Numbered from the stretch's first letter, positions 23,395-37,165 are shown. The stretch: DNA of 64,000 bases from Dryas octopetala (GCA_963921425.1 OY992840.1:1552501-1616500); one strand, 5' to 3'. Made by a program: numbers and translations. Notes: generated by a model not told the origin, from the sequence alone.

Positions 23395-24140
23395 ATATGG
23401 GTACTATCAAATATATAATTAGTGTTTCAATTAGGGTTTAAATTGGTAATTTGTAATTGACTAATCTAATTGGGATTTGAGGGTTTCAATTGGGGTTTCA
23501 ATTGGGGTTTAGAGTATAGGGTATTTAGGGTATAGTCTTGTAGTAAACATATACATAAAAAAATTATAAGTTAGGATATATTATAGTATTATAAATTATA
23601 TACTATATAGTACTATCAAATATATAATATATTATAAACTATATATTATATGGATACTATCAAATATATAATTAGTGTTTCAATTAGGGTTTAAATTGGT
23701 AATTTGTAATTGACTAATCTAATTGGGGTTTGAGGGTTTCAATTGGGGTTTCAATTGGGGTTTAGAGTATAGGGTATTTAGGGTATAGTCTTGTAGTAAA
23801 CATATACATAAAAAAATTATAAGTTAGGATATATTATAGTATTATAAATTATATACTATATAGTACTATCAAATATATAATTAGTGTTTCAAATGGGGTT
23901 TAAATTGGTAATTTGTAATTGACTAATCTAATTGAGATTTGAGGGTTTCAATTGGGGTTTAAATTGGTAATTTGTAATTGACTAATCTAATTGGGGTTTG
24001 AGGGTTTCAATTGAGGTTTAAATTGGTAATTTGTAATTGACTAATCTAATTGGGGTTTGAGGGTTTCAATTGGGGTTTAAATTGATAATTTGTAATTAAC
24101 TAATCTAATTGGGGTTTGAGGGTTTCAATTAGGGTTTAGA
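23395..24140. repeat. Higher-order tandem repeats inside the hAT element
   Basis: A roughly 60-bp unit containing taatttgtaattgactaat and tgagggtttcaattg occurs at least six times. It is embedded twice in a larger repeat of about 240 bp that also contains tatagggtatttagggtata. Confidence 0.8.
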
Positions 24141-26819
24141 GTATAGGGGCCATAGGCCATTTAGGGTATAGGGTATAGTGACTATAGTCTTATAGTAAAC
24201 AATAATATATATAAAAAAATTATAAGTTAGGATATACTATAGTATTATAAACTATATACTATATAGTACTATATATATATAATATACTATATAGGCCATA
24301 TAGGGATATATATATATAAAATATATTTTAGGGTCTAAAATATAGCTAGGTTAATATTAATTTTATTATCTAAAATATATATAAATGTGTGTAAAAAAGT
24401 GTATAAAAAAGTGCTAAAAAAGTGTATAAAAATATAAAATGGTATAAATATATATATGTTTATACACATACGGTCCGGTCCGGTCCGGCCCGGCTTCAAA
24501 GAAATCAAAACCGGAACCGAAACCGTATAGGACCGGTCCGGTCCAATTCGGTCCAATCTTTGACCAGTTTTGGTCAACACGGTTTTTACGGTTTTTTAAC
24601 CCCCGGTTTGGTTCGGTGTGTCCGGTTCGCGGTTTAAATGCCCACCCCTATTCTCCATCACCTGGTTGTGGAACTTTCTTCAATCTTATTCTTGTTTCGA
24701 GCATTTGCTCTCCATTTTTTTTGATCCCTTACATCCAATCTTCAATAGCATCACTCTATTTGGCAATTATATATGTTAGTCACATCAATGCCTAATGGAA
24801 CCAAAGTAAATTATAAAACAAAACTCATATTTGAAGAATAGAGAGATATAAAAAAGCTAAAATTACTTTGAAAAAGATGAAATGGCCAAACCAAACACTC
24901 AGAACTCAAGCAAGCATTGACATATATAGAAAAGCATAAAATTAAATTCTTACTTACATAACTCTCAGCCATTTCTTTGCATTTGTCTGTTGATTTGAAC
25001 TTCTTTTTCCTTAATGGATCATAATGAGTCCATTTTCTCTCTTCTTTGTCAAGTACAAGCAAAGTGTAGTGAAATTCATTTTCAAGAATGATTGGAAAGA
25101 ATAGCTTTTTAGCTTTTCCAAACTTTTTCAACAGAGGGTCAAACACCATCAGACTCAAATTGGGTTCCTGCTTAGTTTCAACAAATCTCTGTAAGAAAAG
25201 AAAAGAAAAAAAAAAAAGCATCTGATTGTCAGTCACTTATATCAAAAAATTGATCATTAAGAATTTTTTTATATGCCAACACAGTGTTGGCATATGTTGT
25301 AAAGTCTCATCTCCCGCTTTTTTGCTTCTCTCTTCCAATATTTGTATGAAGCAGTCAACAATCTTGCATATAGAAATAAAACAATATTAGTATATGATGA
25401 AGAATAGATTATATTTTAGTATACTTGATGATTTTATTTTAACTTACATTGTCTCCAAGTGCAAGGTCTCTCACTACATCCAAGACATCTTGCTTGCCAA
25501 GGCTCCCATATCTGCCTTCCCAAAATTTTGTTCCCCTGTGGTTCAAAGTAAAAAAATGAGTAATTAGGTGATTAATGACTGTTTTTCAATTACAAAAACT
25601 AAATCATAATGAGTAAATGTGTTCACTTATATATGAAGAACTTCTTACTTATTTGTACTATTCCAAAATTTTTTAATTAATTCCTTCTCAAATTGCAACA
25701 ACTTCTTGAACACGTTGTATTTTCCCCATGTAATCTTTGTCTTCTTCTCTTCCTTTTTAACATCTTCTTGTGTTTTCATTTCAGGAAAGACGGCAACCAA
25801 ATGAACTATATCACCACTTTGATGTACTTTTCTGGCCTTTTCTCTTGGAAGATCGAGTAGTTTAAATTGTAATCATATTCTTCCAACTCATTCTTCTTTC
25901 TTGCTCTTGTTTTCACTTTAGTTTTTAGTGAAGCCTCATTTGGAATTTGTCGTTCCACAATTTCATTATCTTCTTCTTCTACTGCCTCACCCCAATCATC
26001 ATCCATAAAATATTTTGGTAATGATGATACAACAATTGCCCAATTTTCAGAATGCTCTGACATTAATTGTTCCGGCAATGGACTTTCGATTGGAAATTCT
26101 CCATTCTTGATCTTCTCATTTACTTTTCTGCCAACATCATAGAAATTTGCTCTAGATTTGGATATTCATTCAGATTCACATCTTTCTCTGCTTCTTTAGC
26201 ATTTTGGTTATGTGACTGCACTAGAGGTCTTTCATTTCCTTTTTGTTCATTTTCTTCTCCGTTACTATCATCAAGAACTTGATTGACATCTTTGTCTCCT
26301 TCTTTATGAACTTGGTGCTGTGATGAGACTGAATTATCATCTACATCCCCCCCCAAAAGCACAATTATATTTTCCAAACCTTTCACCTTTTCATGCAAAT
26401 TTTGATTCTTCAACTTTAAATCGAGGTTCTCATCTTCTAGTTCCTTCAGTCTCTTTAAAAGTGTTATGTATGCCAATGTCTCTTCTTCATAATCAAGTGG
26501 AATATCAAATAGTTGTTTCACTTTCAGCTCTTGAACAGGAAAATCATGATTTCTCCAAGTAATGATTTCCTCTCGAGGTTTCCAATTTTTATTGTGCTGC
26601 ATAGTTTGCTCTATGTGAGTCTCCATGAGCTTCACTATTTTCTCATATATGTCATCAGTTTCTTCAAATTCCTCAACAGTAGCATTGTGTCCATCACTTT
26701 CACTTCCTTCTTTTCTCTTTTCATTTGATTTCTCTTTCTGCAAAATTTGAATTAAAAAAAGCAGAACTACTGAGAACTTAAAATCCACATATAATAATGC
26801 AATCACACCTATCACTCAG

Positions 26820-27360
26820 AGCTCATCAATGTCACAATCACATATATGTTTACTTATATGTGACTGTGACAAAAAACTTGTATAATTCTGAATAGCAATC
26901 ACAGTCTCTGAATAATAGTCACAGTTTCTAAACAATAGTCATAGTTTCTGAACAATAGTCATAGTCTAGAGAACCCACAGTCACAGAGATGTCATTTGAT
27001 TTTGAGCAAAAATATTGTAGAAGATTAATATTATCACTCTAATTGAAATTTCAAAGAACCTTTAAATAAGAGGAATTATACATTTGTGGTTTGAGGTTGA
27101 TTTATGTAGGTATGTAGCTCTTAGAAACTTAAATAAATGGGTAGTTAATTTTAGGTTAGTTATATAAAGTTAAATATACATTACCTTGCTTGCTATGTTT
27201 TCTTTTATTGCACTGTCATCACTGTCTTGATTATTGGAGTTTTCATCTAATTGTCCACCACTATGTCTGTCAAAATCTTCATCATCATATCCATCTGATT
27301 CCCCATCACTATCTTCTTCATGACTTTCTTTTGTTTCTTTTCCCTTTTGATTCAATTTCT
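26820..27360 (-). repeat. Upstream-downstream duplication of an acidic linker exon (copy 1)
   Basis: The minus-strand exon at about 27185-27365 (DGESDGYDDEDFDRHSGGQL) is a diverged copy of the one at 27780-28030 (DGHDDDDFDRHGGEHLGDN). Their flanks are also similar, so a segment of about 600 bp was duplicated in tandem within the C48 gene. The linker is Asp/Glu/Ser-rich and probably disordered. Copy 2 has a stop codon. Confidence 0.65.
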
Positions 27361-29862
27361 CCTTCTGCATAATTTAATGCAACGTTAATACCTAATGAAA
27401 TTAATGTAAATTAGAAAACAAACAAAACTCATATTTGAAAAAGAAAGAAAATTCATATTACAAGATTTCTAGTGATCCAATCTCATATATGTGACTGACA
27501 TAAAGCTTGTATGTTTCTGAATAACAGTCACAGCTTCGCATTCTTCTAATTGGTTTATATGTGAGTTTTGAGGGTGAATTCTATGATTAACTAACTGTCT
27601 TATCATCATTCCCATTCACTAAGAACATTTTCTAACTTTGTGCAAGTTAACACTCAGAACTCAAGCAAGCATTGACATATATAATGAAACTGTGAGTTTA
27701 ATATTATAAGATCATATTTCCCTAATATACATTACAAACTTAACTAAATGGGTAGTTAAAGTTAAATATACATTACCATGCTTACTAATGTTTCTTCTCT
27801 TGCATTGTCATCACTGTCTTAATTATCAGAATTGTCACCTAAATGTTCACCACCATGTCTGTCAAAATCATCATCATCATGTCCATCTTGATTAGAATCC
27901 TCATCAGTATTTGTGTTTTCTTCTCCATTATTGTCATCAGAATCATTATCATAATCACCATATTCTTCATAATTTTCAGAAGAAGTGTCATCATTCTGGT
28001 TTTCAATGATCGAATCCTGCCAATTGTTGTTAAATATACATATTAGTATTTAGTGAATAAAATTTGAACTTCAAATGGTAATCAATTTTATGATATTACT
28101 ATTATTGCTTTATCATCATAAATATCAAGACTTGAGTGCAAACTTGGCAAACTCCACTTCACAAAATTTGGTGTCTTTTTTTCATGTCCTGGAATTGTAT
28201 GTACTGCATATTTAAAAAAAAAAAAATTCATAAAGAAAAATATTCAAACTGTGACTAACTGTCAGTTTATGATGTTGTGACTTACCAGTATCAATACAAC
28301 ACAACCATTAACATTTCCAAGAGCTTGTTCTCTTGACTTTCTTCTTCTTTCTTTACTTCTCATTGATTTGTAAAGACAATTTCGAACAGCTTTCGCCTAA
28401 GAATATTTTGAAAGCTGGCTTAAATTCTCACAATACTTCATTGGTTTCCAGCATATAGTTTGACTTGAGTTGCTAAAAAGAACTTGGTTGAATAAGATGC
28501 CCAGAATCAATCTGACAACATCCTTGTCATAATCTTCATCATCACCTTCTCTGTTTTTCTTTTTGTCTTTTGCTTCTACATCTTTTGTTGATGTTCTCAC
28601 CTTCTTCCTCTATGTTTTGTGTTTTGTGGTAGCATCAAATGCATCTTGAAGTGCAGTATACAGTGATGCAAGAGTTGGCCTTTTAGTTGACTTTAAATAC
28701 CTATCAAGAAATGATGACTCGTGCCTCTTTTCAAATTTGAGCTTTGGTAGTTTCCCCTCTACTGGTAGGCCAAATATGGTAAAGGCATCTTTTGCTCTTA
28801 TCTTCAAATGTTTCTTTTGAAAGCAGAAACTGTTTGTTTGTGCATAAAAAGATTTTAATAACCTTTCAATATCTGCATCCGACTTCCACAAAAACTTATT
28901 GTTCATCAAGCCATTGTCAAATGGTTTTATAAAACTCCACAATGGTCTCTTTCAACAGTTTAATCTGCCTTGGTGTTAACTTTTCCTTGATTGCATCCAT
29001 TTTCTTTAAGAAAAAGACCATGTTACATCTAAATTGTCTAGAAGAAGGCCTTTTCCTTACGATCTTTATATCTTTATTTTTCTGTTCTGTACTTTTTCTT
29101 TTTTCCATTTTCACACTTGAAAAAACAAATTTCACTAAATTTAAAAGAAAATATACATATGTTAAACGTATTAGATTCAATCTGTAAACTAAAACTAGAT
29201 ATGAACCATATCCTTACAGTAGAAGCTTACCACATTCATCACATTAACATAATAAGTGTTCAATCACAGATAATTGGTGTTCAATTATGATAAAGGCCAA
29301 ATACTTTAAATTTAGGTTCTAGATAAGCATCTATAATGGAAATGTGTGATAGTCATGCATCTACAATGCTTTAAATTGTGATAAATCTACAATGGAAAGT
29401 ATGATATGATAAATCTTCAAAATTAAATTTGGATTTTCATTGTCAGTCACAGGTTTAGGATTGGCTTTTAATACACCTAATTTTGCTAGTTTGGGTTTGG
29501 TTTTTTCATGTCAGTCACAATTCTGTATTTGTCATTATTAGTCACCCATTAAATTCAATCTCTACATTATAACTAGGGTTGAACCATATCCTTAGAGTGA
29601 AAATGTGCAAATGTGTGATTGTCATGCATCTACAATGCTTTAAATTATGACAATCACAACACTCATATTAAAAAAGAAACAAAACTTATATTAATGAAAC
29701 AACCACTAAAGTAAAGAAATTGACCTTTAAGACGTATGTTTATTAAGATTTCCAGTGTTCTTTAAAGAAATACCTAAACCAAATGCAAAAAGTGTAAATT
29801 AGAAAAGAAAACTTATATCAGACAAAAGAAAGAAAACTCATATTTCAAGATTAACGGTGCTC

Positions 29863-30250
29863 AAACTTATATATATAACTGTAACATAAAATTACTATGC
29901 TTCTGAACAACAGTCACATGTTAGATTTTCAGGGATTCAAACTTATATATGTGATTGTAACATAAAATTAGTATGCTTCTGAACAACAGTCACATATTAG
30001 ATTTTATATGTCACTGTAACATAAAATTAGTATGCTTCTGAACAATAGTCACAGGTTAGATTTTCAGATATTCAAACTTATATATGTCACTGTAACATAA
30101 AATTAATATGCTTCTGAACAACAGTCACATGTTAGATTTTTAGATATTCAAACTTATATATGTCACTCTAACATAAAATTAATATGCTCATGAACAACAG
30201 TCACATATTAGATTTTCAGAGATTCAAACTTATATATGTCACTCTAACAT
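29863..30250. repeat. Tandem repeat array with gtcact...cagtcaca motifs
   Basis: Five units of about 60-95 bp repeat acttatatatgtcactgtaa, cttctgaacaacagtcacat and gttagattttcaga. The gtcac/gtgac word also recurs, in both orientations, at 20560-20710, 26830-26990, 27510-27530, 28255 and 29440-29520. An array of short subterminal motifs is what one expects near the ends of a large DNA transposon, and I infer that the C48 gene lies inside one. Confidence 0.7.
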
Positions 30251-30259
30251 AAATTATAG

Positions 30260-31329
30260 TCCACCATTCAGTTTCAATTTCTTCTTCAAATAGACTACTA
30301 ACTAATAAACAACCAAAATCATGTAAATAAATTACAAATTAAAAAAAAAAAACTTAGAAGACGAAGTATATTTTGGATCCAAATTATACATGAAAACCTA
30401 ATTTACCAAAATAATGAAACAAAACTTTCAAAGCTTTTCAAACCCAAACTCACAACTATATTTTGGACTTAGATTCTTCATATTTGTGAGTATTTCTTTC
30501 TTGAATCCAAATGTAATAGCGTTAGAGTTTAGATTCAGAAACTCTAACTTCAAACATGAAAACTAAACAAATCAAAATAAAAAATAAAGAAATTCACCTC
30601 AGGTAGCTTCGTGAGGCATATAAGAAATTCAAACTCAGGCGTGATGAATCAATAGCTTCGTTGAAAGAAATCTATGAAAGAATGGGTGACGAAAGTGAAG
30701 AACAATCTAGAGATTGAGTTGTGCGTGAGCATTACTGAAAGTTCTAGAGTGAAAAGAGTTTTTGAGTGAGTGAAGTTTTTGCGTGTGTGTGAGTGAGTAA
30801 GGATGTGTGGGTCATGAGATTTTGTGGGCCTATCTGTATTGGATTTTAGTGCATTTATTCAAAATGAGACAAACGGAAATTTTAATAGGGCAGATTTGTA
30901 AATAACATGATAACTGGATACATTTATGTATTCAGACTCTTTGAAAAGTTAACTGGTACTTAAACTAAAATCTAATTATATTTTGGTAGTTAAACTAAAA
31001 CTTTATTAAACTTTAGTAGTTATAATGAACGGACCTTATAAATTATATATATGTTTTATAGAAATTATAAAACACATAATAATTAAAAGTTTAAAACATA
31101 TGTAAATAACTAAATATGTAAGTAATGTATATAGTTTTGGACTTTTAGTATAAGGTTTTTATTAAACTAGTTAATACTTAATACTCCAATTAGAAATTTG
31201 AAAAACTAAAACAGAAAATCACTTTGGCCAAAAAAAAAAAAAAATTCACTAAAGCAAAAAATTAAAACACAAATCACATTCTCATCTCACTCTCACCTTA
31301 CTCTCGATTCAAAAGAAATAACCTAGCCT
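30260..31329. other. AT-rich spacer, probable upstream region of the C48 pseudogene
   Basis: No gene is recognised. A possible untranslated first exon of the C48 gene lies at 30600-30730 on the minus strand. Confidence 0.4.
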
Positions 31330-31720
31330 CACCCAGACTCTCTCTCGCCGCCGCCCTCGCCCTTGCCCTCTCAGTCTCTCTCTGAATCCTCGCCTTCTCG
31401 CCACCCTCGATCTCGCCATCCTCTCACCGAAAATTCAGAAACCCATCCCAGAAAGTTTAGACTCTCTCTCATCGTCCTCGCCCTCTCGTTGAATCTTCGC
31501 CCTCTCGCCACCCTTTCGCCATCCTCTCACCACAAACACAAAAAACTTAGAAACCCATCCTAGCACGTCCATCGCCCATCATCCTAGAAAACTCAGACCC
31601 TCTCTCACTGAGTTTCGAAACCTAGAAACCCAGAAAACTCACTCAGACTCTTTCTCTCACCGAGTTTCGATCTCTCATAAACCATAAAACTCAGACTCTA
31701 TCTATCTCTCTCACCCAGGT
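31330..31720 (+). repeat. CT-rich leader-like segment with ctcgcc repeats
   Basis: The phrases ctctctc, tcgccctctcgccaccct and cagaaactcaga-like words repeat in diverged tandem copies. No stable protein family is seen. Its style matches the leaders at 55.9 kb and 61.7 kb. Confidence 0.5.
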
Positions 31721-31837
31721 TAGGGCTATCGATTTGTGTACATTTGATTTTGTAGTTTTATTCATATGTCAAAGTCTCTCTCTCTCTCTTTCTCTTTCAT
31801 GAACTTAATATTTGGATTTTGAACTAATTTACGCAGG

Positions 31838-31911
31838 CTCAGAAACAGGCACTTGCAGCAATTTAACCTGAAGCCAAGACATGTTGAAGTTTGGTTTCAG
31901 AACAGGAGCAA
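31838..31911 (+). pseudogene. Homeodomain (HD-Zip-like) exon fragment
   Basis: One exon-sized piece between gcag (31837) and gtaaga (31912) encodes [20 protein letters not shown]. This is the turn and recognition helix of a plant HD-Zip homeodomain (normally [20 protein letters not shown]). The frame upstream is shifted relative to the KQKQAL segment that should precede the helix. Neither the rest of the homeodomain nor the leucine zipper is present nearby. The splice sites are preserved, so it came from genomic DNA, not a processed transcript. Confidence 0.75.
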
Positions 31912-32539
31912 GGTAAGATTTCGATATATCATATATGCAAATATGCTTATATTTGTTTTTGGGATTTAAAAAACAAATAATAAAAAAATTGCTTACATAA
32001 GTGTATTAGAAAGCTAATTTTTTCTAAACGAATTTAGTAAACTAAGTTGTGAGTTTGGTTGCTTAATTTTATGGATTTGATTTCTGGCAGGTTGATATCT
32101 GGTTGCTAACTTGTGAGTAATTTAGTAAACTACATTGATATTGGTTGCTATACCTGTTTGCTGCCTGTATATGATTAGGAATTTGAAATCAAATAATGGA
32201 GTAATTTTAGAATTTTATATTTTGTTAAAAGACTTAAATTCATAACCCAAAACAAAAAGAAGCAAAATAACAAAACCACTTTTGAAAAGAAAAAAAAAAA
32301 AACCACTTTTGAAAAGAAAAAAACCCACTTTTGAAAAGAAAAACCCCAATTGGCTGTTAACGGGTCTACGGGTGCGACCGTATACGAGTGGGGTATAGGC
32401 TTATAGTCCAATTCTCTGGCGGAAAAGAGAAAAAGAAAAGCCCAGCTACGTTTTTTCTTTACGGGAACAAAAACGACGTCGTCTATCTAGTCTGAAAGGA
32501 AGAAACGCGTCACCCATCTGCGCTCAAATTTGGACTTTG

Positions 32540-33400
32540 GAGCGCTCTGGAGAGACACAATATGAGACCTGTCCACTGCAACAGAAGGTCAATACAGTGC
32601 GTTTTGAGCTCTGAAACCCACCTCTCTCGCTGAGTTTCTCTGCCAAAATCCTAAAGCAACTGAAACCACAGGGAACTCACCACTCCAAGTAAGTCACAGT
32701 TTCTTACGCAAAAATACTGGAATTTTGTTTTGTTTTAGTACTAAATTCCATGGGATAAAGTCAATGTTTACGTCTTGCTCAACAAATACGAATTACACTT
32801 TCACTTATGCTTGAGATTGTTTAATGCTTGATCCGTTTCGTTGGCTAGAAAATAAGGGAAAATAATTTTCCTTTCTCGGTAGTCTTTCATCATATTGTTT
32901 CATTAATTGAGAACTTTTATATATATATATATATATATTTTATTTAATTTGACAAGTTCTCTTTGGTTCAAATATATATAAAACATTGGTCAAGTTAGTT
33001 AGCAGGTGTTTGGTTGAGGGAAGTTATATTAAACACTAATTTTGATATCAGAGGAGGAGAAGAGCTTACTGAAAATCTTCGTACATGTCAAAAGTTTGTG
33101 TATTCTCAACCTATTTTAGGTAGTTATCAAATGTTTATCTATTTTACATACATGAGTTTTGAGGGCGAAATGATTCATGGGTTTTGATAATATGTATGCA
33201 ATATTTATTGGGTTTGAAATTCTAAGTGGAATAATTTTTGGGTTTATGAGTTTTGATAATCTGAATGCATCATCTCTGGTCAATTTGGTACCTGTTTTTG
33301 TATGGAGTATTAGTGATTGGGCGAACCATAGACATTGTTGAGGGAATCACCACTGTTGCATCTAGGATGCTTAAGGTGTCTGACATCTCTTGAATAGGTT
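32540..33400 (+). promoter_or_regulatory. Probable promoter, 5' UTR and 5' UTR intron of the HAL3-type gene
   Basis: A GC-richer transcribed-looking stretch (32470-32690) ends in ccaagtaagt, a good splice donor. An acceptor (ttgaatag) sits at about 33397, directly before the start codon. A leader intron of about 700 bp is inferred. A short (TA)n lies at 32922-32938. Confidence 0.45.
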
Positions 33401-34411
33401 ATGGCTTCTTGCTCTGAATCTGAGAGTGCACAAATCCAGCCAATACAAACCAATGGTGCTCCGAGGAAGCCAAGGATTCTACTCGCTGCTAGCGGAAGTG
33501 TAGCTGCCATAAAGTTTGGTAACCTCTGCCATAGCTTTTCTGAATGGGCAGAAGTGAGAGCAGTTGTCACAAGAGCATCTTTGCATTTCATTGATAGAGC
33601 ATCACTTCCCAAAGATGTAATTCTTTACACCGATGAGGATGAATGGGCCAGTTGGAACAAAATAGGTGATAGCGTGCTTCACATTGAGCTCCGCCGATGG
33701 GCTGATATCCTAGTTATTGCCCCATTGTCAGCAAACACACTAGGCAAGGTAATATTTAGCAATGTGGAAAGCTTGTTACTTAGAAAGTTGTTTTAAGCTT
33801 GTTTCTTATTTATAAAATAAAAAAAATAAAAAATAAAAAAACGAAAAAGAAATGTGTTAAGTTAGTACATACAAAGAAAGGCATGTTTCCCTCTAAGATT
33901 AGCAAACAGGATGATGTCTGTTTCCTATCCAAAAAGAAAAAGCAATAGTGATATAGGTGAAAGTTCATTTCACTGGAAAATGCATGTCACTCAAGCTGTC
34001 ATTTTATTGCTCATCCCCTCTATCTGGTTTGATCATGTGCAGAATCTATAATTTGACTCCTTTATTTTTAAATTTCAATTTAACTAATGTCCAATGTTGC
34101 TCTTGTAGATTGCTGGGGGACTCTGTGACAATCTACTCACCTGTGTTGTACGAGCATGGGACTACAGCAAGCCTTTCTTTGTTGCACCGTCCATGAACAC
34201 CTTAATGTGGAACAATCCCTTCACAGAGCGACATCTCATGTCAATAGATGAACTTGGAGTCTCACTCATCCCACCTGTCACGAAGAGGCTGGCTTGCGGG
34301 GATTACGGGAATGGTGCAATGGCTGAACCTTCTTTAATTTACTCTACTGTAAGACTCTTTTTCGAGTCACGGGTTCAACAAGGTGGCAGTATTGTTCAGC
34401 AAGCAGTATAG
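33401..34411 (+). CDS. HAL3: Phosphopantothenoylcysteine decarboxylase (HAL3-type flavoprotein)
   Basis: Two exons, 33401-33748 and 34109-34411, join in phase to give 216 residues, close to Arabidopsis HAL3a (about 209). The enzyme decarboxylates 4'-phosphopantothenoylcysteine to 4'-phosphopantetheine in coenzyme A synthesis, using FMN. Family motifs in order: ILLAASGSVAAIKFGNL (flavin fold), VVTRASLHFI, the catalytic-His segment VLHIELRRWADILVIAPLSANTLGK, then SKPFFVAPSMNTLMW (PxMNxxMW substrate motif) and LACGDYGNGAMAEP (the flexible clamp carrying the active Cys). The start ATG follows immediately after a plausible splice acceptor. The gene looks intact. HAL3 homologues also influence salt tolerance in yeast and plants. 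Confidence 0.92.
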
Positions 34412-35112
34412 TAAAGCTGTCATCTTGAGACCTAATGACAGAATTTGACTTGGTAGATTTTGTATTAGGTGCAGATTGTGTGTTGGTATGTGAACTGGGC
34501 TAACTATACATCTACAATTGTAATAGTTGATTTGGCTCATCATTTTGCTCTACATTTGAGAGATTTCTAGTCTTATACTGAAATATGGTTCTTTATTCTT
34601 CAACTTTCTTAGCGGTGTTCACTGGTGCATTGTATTGTTGGTGAGTATCGGTGGTAAGGAAGTCTATTTTTGGTGCATTGTAGTTTTGGTGTTGATTTCC
34701 TGTTGCCTTTCTTGGTGGACTGTCCAACACTGCAAATGGAGTCTATGTTTTTAGAAGAAAAACCCTTCTCATTATTGAAAACTAGCAATGTGGCAGGGGC
34801 TCTTGTGGCTGTTATCTTTTGCATTCTATAAAGTAATACCAACCATTATTGTTTATTTGAAAAATTAAGCACATAAGAATCAGAGGTTCAATCTAAAATG
34901 CTCATAATGGTCAATATAAAAAGATGAGCTTGAGTGCACTGGTCATTGTCTTGGGATCCTTTTATCGGCTTTGTGGAGCAGAATATAATCTCTTTCCTGA
35001 TTGAACGTTGAGCTGTTTAGCCTGAAAAAGAGAGAGAGGTGGAATAGCAGGAGAAGCTTTGTCAGCAACAATGAGTTATGGATTGGGAGTGGGGTTGTGT
35101 TCTTTGAAATGA

Positions 35113-36535
<1,423 letters not shown>

Positions 36536-36784
36536 GAGGCTGAGTCCCATACCCCAACTAACTTCATCTTTCACAGAGTTTCAAATGAAGGGCTTTTCTT
36601 TAAATTCCATTCTAAACAGCTTCTAGTTTCGACCAGTAACTGAATACAGAAGTAGAAAGATTACTCTTTTTTCCCTTTTTAAACAAGGGCTGTTAAAAAT
36701 ATTAGGCTCAATTACAAATACACCCACCAATCATAACCACCAATCATAAAGGGTATTTCAGATTAGTCCATGAATAAAAAAATA

Positions 36785-37165
36785 TTTCAGATTAGTACAC
36801 TAATTAATAAAAATTTACAAAATAATATATTCGTTACAAATTTTGTTAATCATGACGGTAAATGCCAGTATAGATAATGTTGACATGAATTTTTTGAATG
36901 ATGTAAACACCAAATTTAAACCATATGGATTAATAATGTCATATTTAGTTTTATTTTTAGAGAAATTAAAAGTTTTGTTAATTTTTTTTAATCAATATGA
37001 CATTATTAATCCATATAGAGCAAATTTGGTGTCCACATTATTCATAAAATCGACGTCATTATTGTTCAAAGTGGCATTTAACTATCTTTTTTTGACAGAA
37101 TTCATAATGGATTTGTTATTTTGTAACTTCCAAATTTTTGTATGAATACAACTGATACACTACAA
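36785..37165. mobile_element. Palindromic MITE-like element
   Basis: Two arms of about 180 bases are inverted copies, for example ggattaataatgtcatat (left) versus atatgacattattaatcc (right), with a centre near 36975. Exact ends and a target duplication could not be fixed. It lies between the FabG pseudogene and the 3' end of the acetyltransferase gene. Confidence 0.7.

Larger units (their letters stand above)
21552..24658. mobile_element. Non-autonomous hAT element with perfect 8-bp TSD
   Basis: The element spans 21560-24650 (3091 bp). Terminal inverted repeats are tagggctgggca at the left and tgcccacccct plus a at the right. The flanks are a perfect 8-bp duplication, TTCTCCAT, at 21552-21559 and 24651-24658. 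Subterminal regions are packed with CCGGT/CGGTCC motifs on both sides (21575-21720, 24470-24630), as expected for hAT transposase binding regions. No transposase frame exists. The interior consists of tandem repeats, CCCTAA-rich sequence and a GA-rich leader-like part (22675-23080). Joining the flanks after removing the element and one TSD copy restores an open frame of the C48 gene (VPQPGDGE then GYIVIREAL), which shows that it landed in an exon. Confidence 0.92.
21124..29108 (-). pseudogene. Decayed Ulp1-type (peptidase C48) cysteine-protease gene, multi-exon, TE-associated family
   Basis: Minus-strand pieces in order: Lys-rich start (29108), a helical N-terminal domain at 28397-28942 (AKDAFTIFGLPVEGKLPKL), acidic linkers (27.2-28.0 kb), a coiled-coil segment at 26120-26750, and the C48 protease domain. 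Exons at 24950-25200 hold FHYTLLVLDKEERKWTHYDP with the expected catalytic His and Asp. The exon at 21124-21345 holds DCGMFIIYYMD with the catalytic Cys. Ulp1 proteases cleave SUMO or similar conjugates. In plants, related genes are often carried by Mutator-type elements (KAONASHI) or multiply as TE-like families. Damage: a 1-bp frameshift near 28945, in-frame stops at about 28610 and 28397, and a hAT insertion splitting one catalytic-domain exon (24650/21560). The catalytic residues themselves are still readable. Whether this was a host gene or transposon cargo is not clear. Confidence 0.7.
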
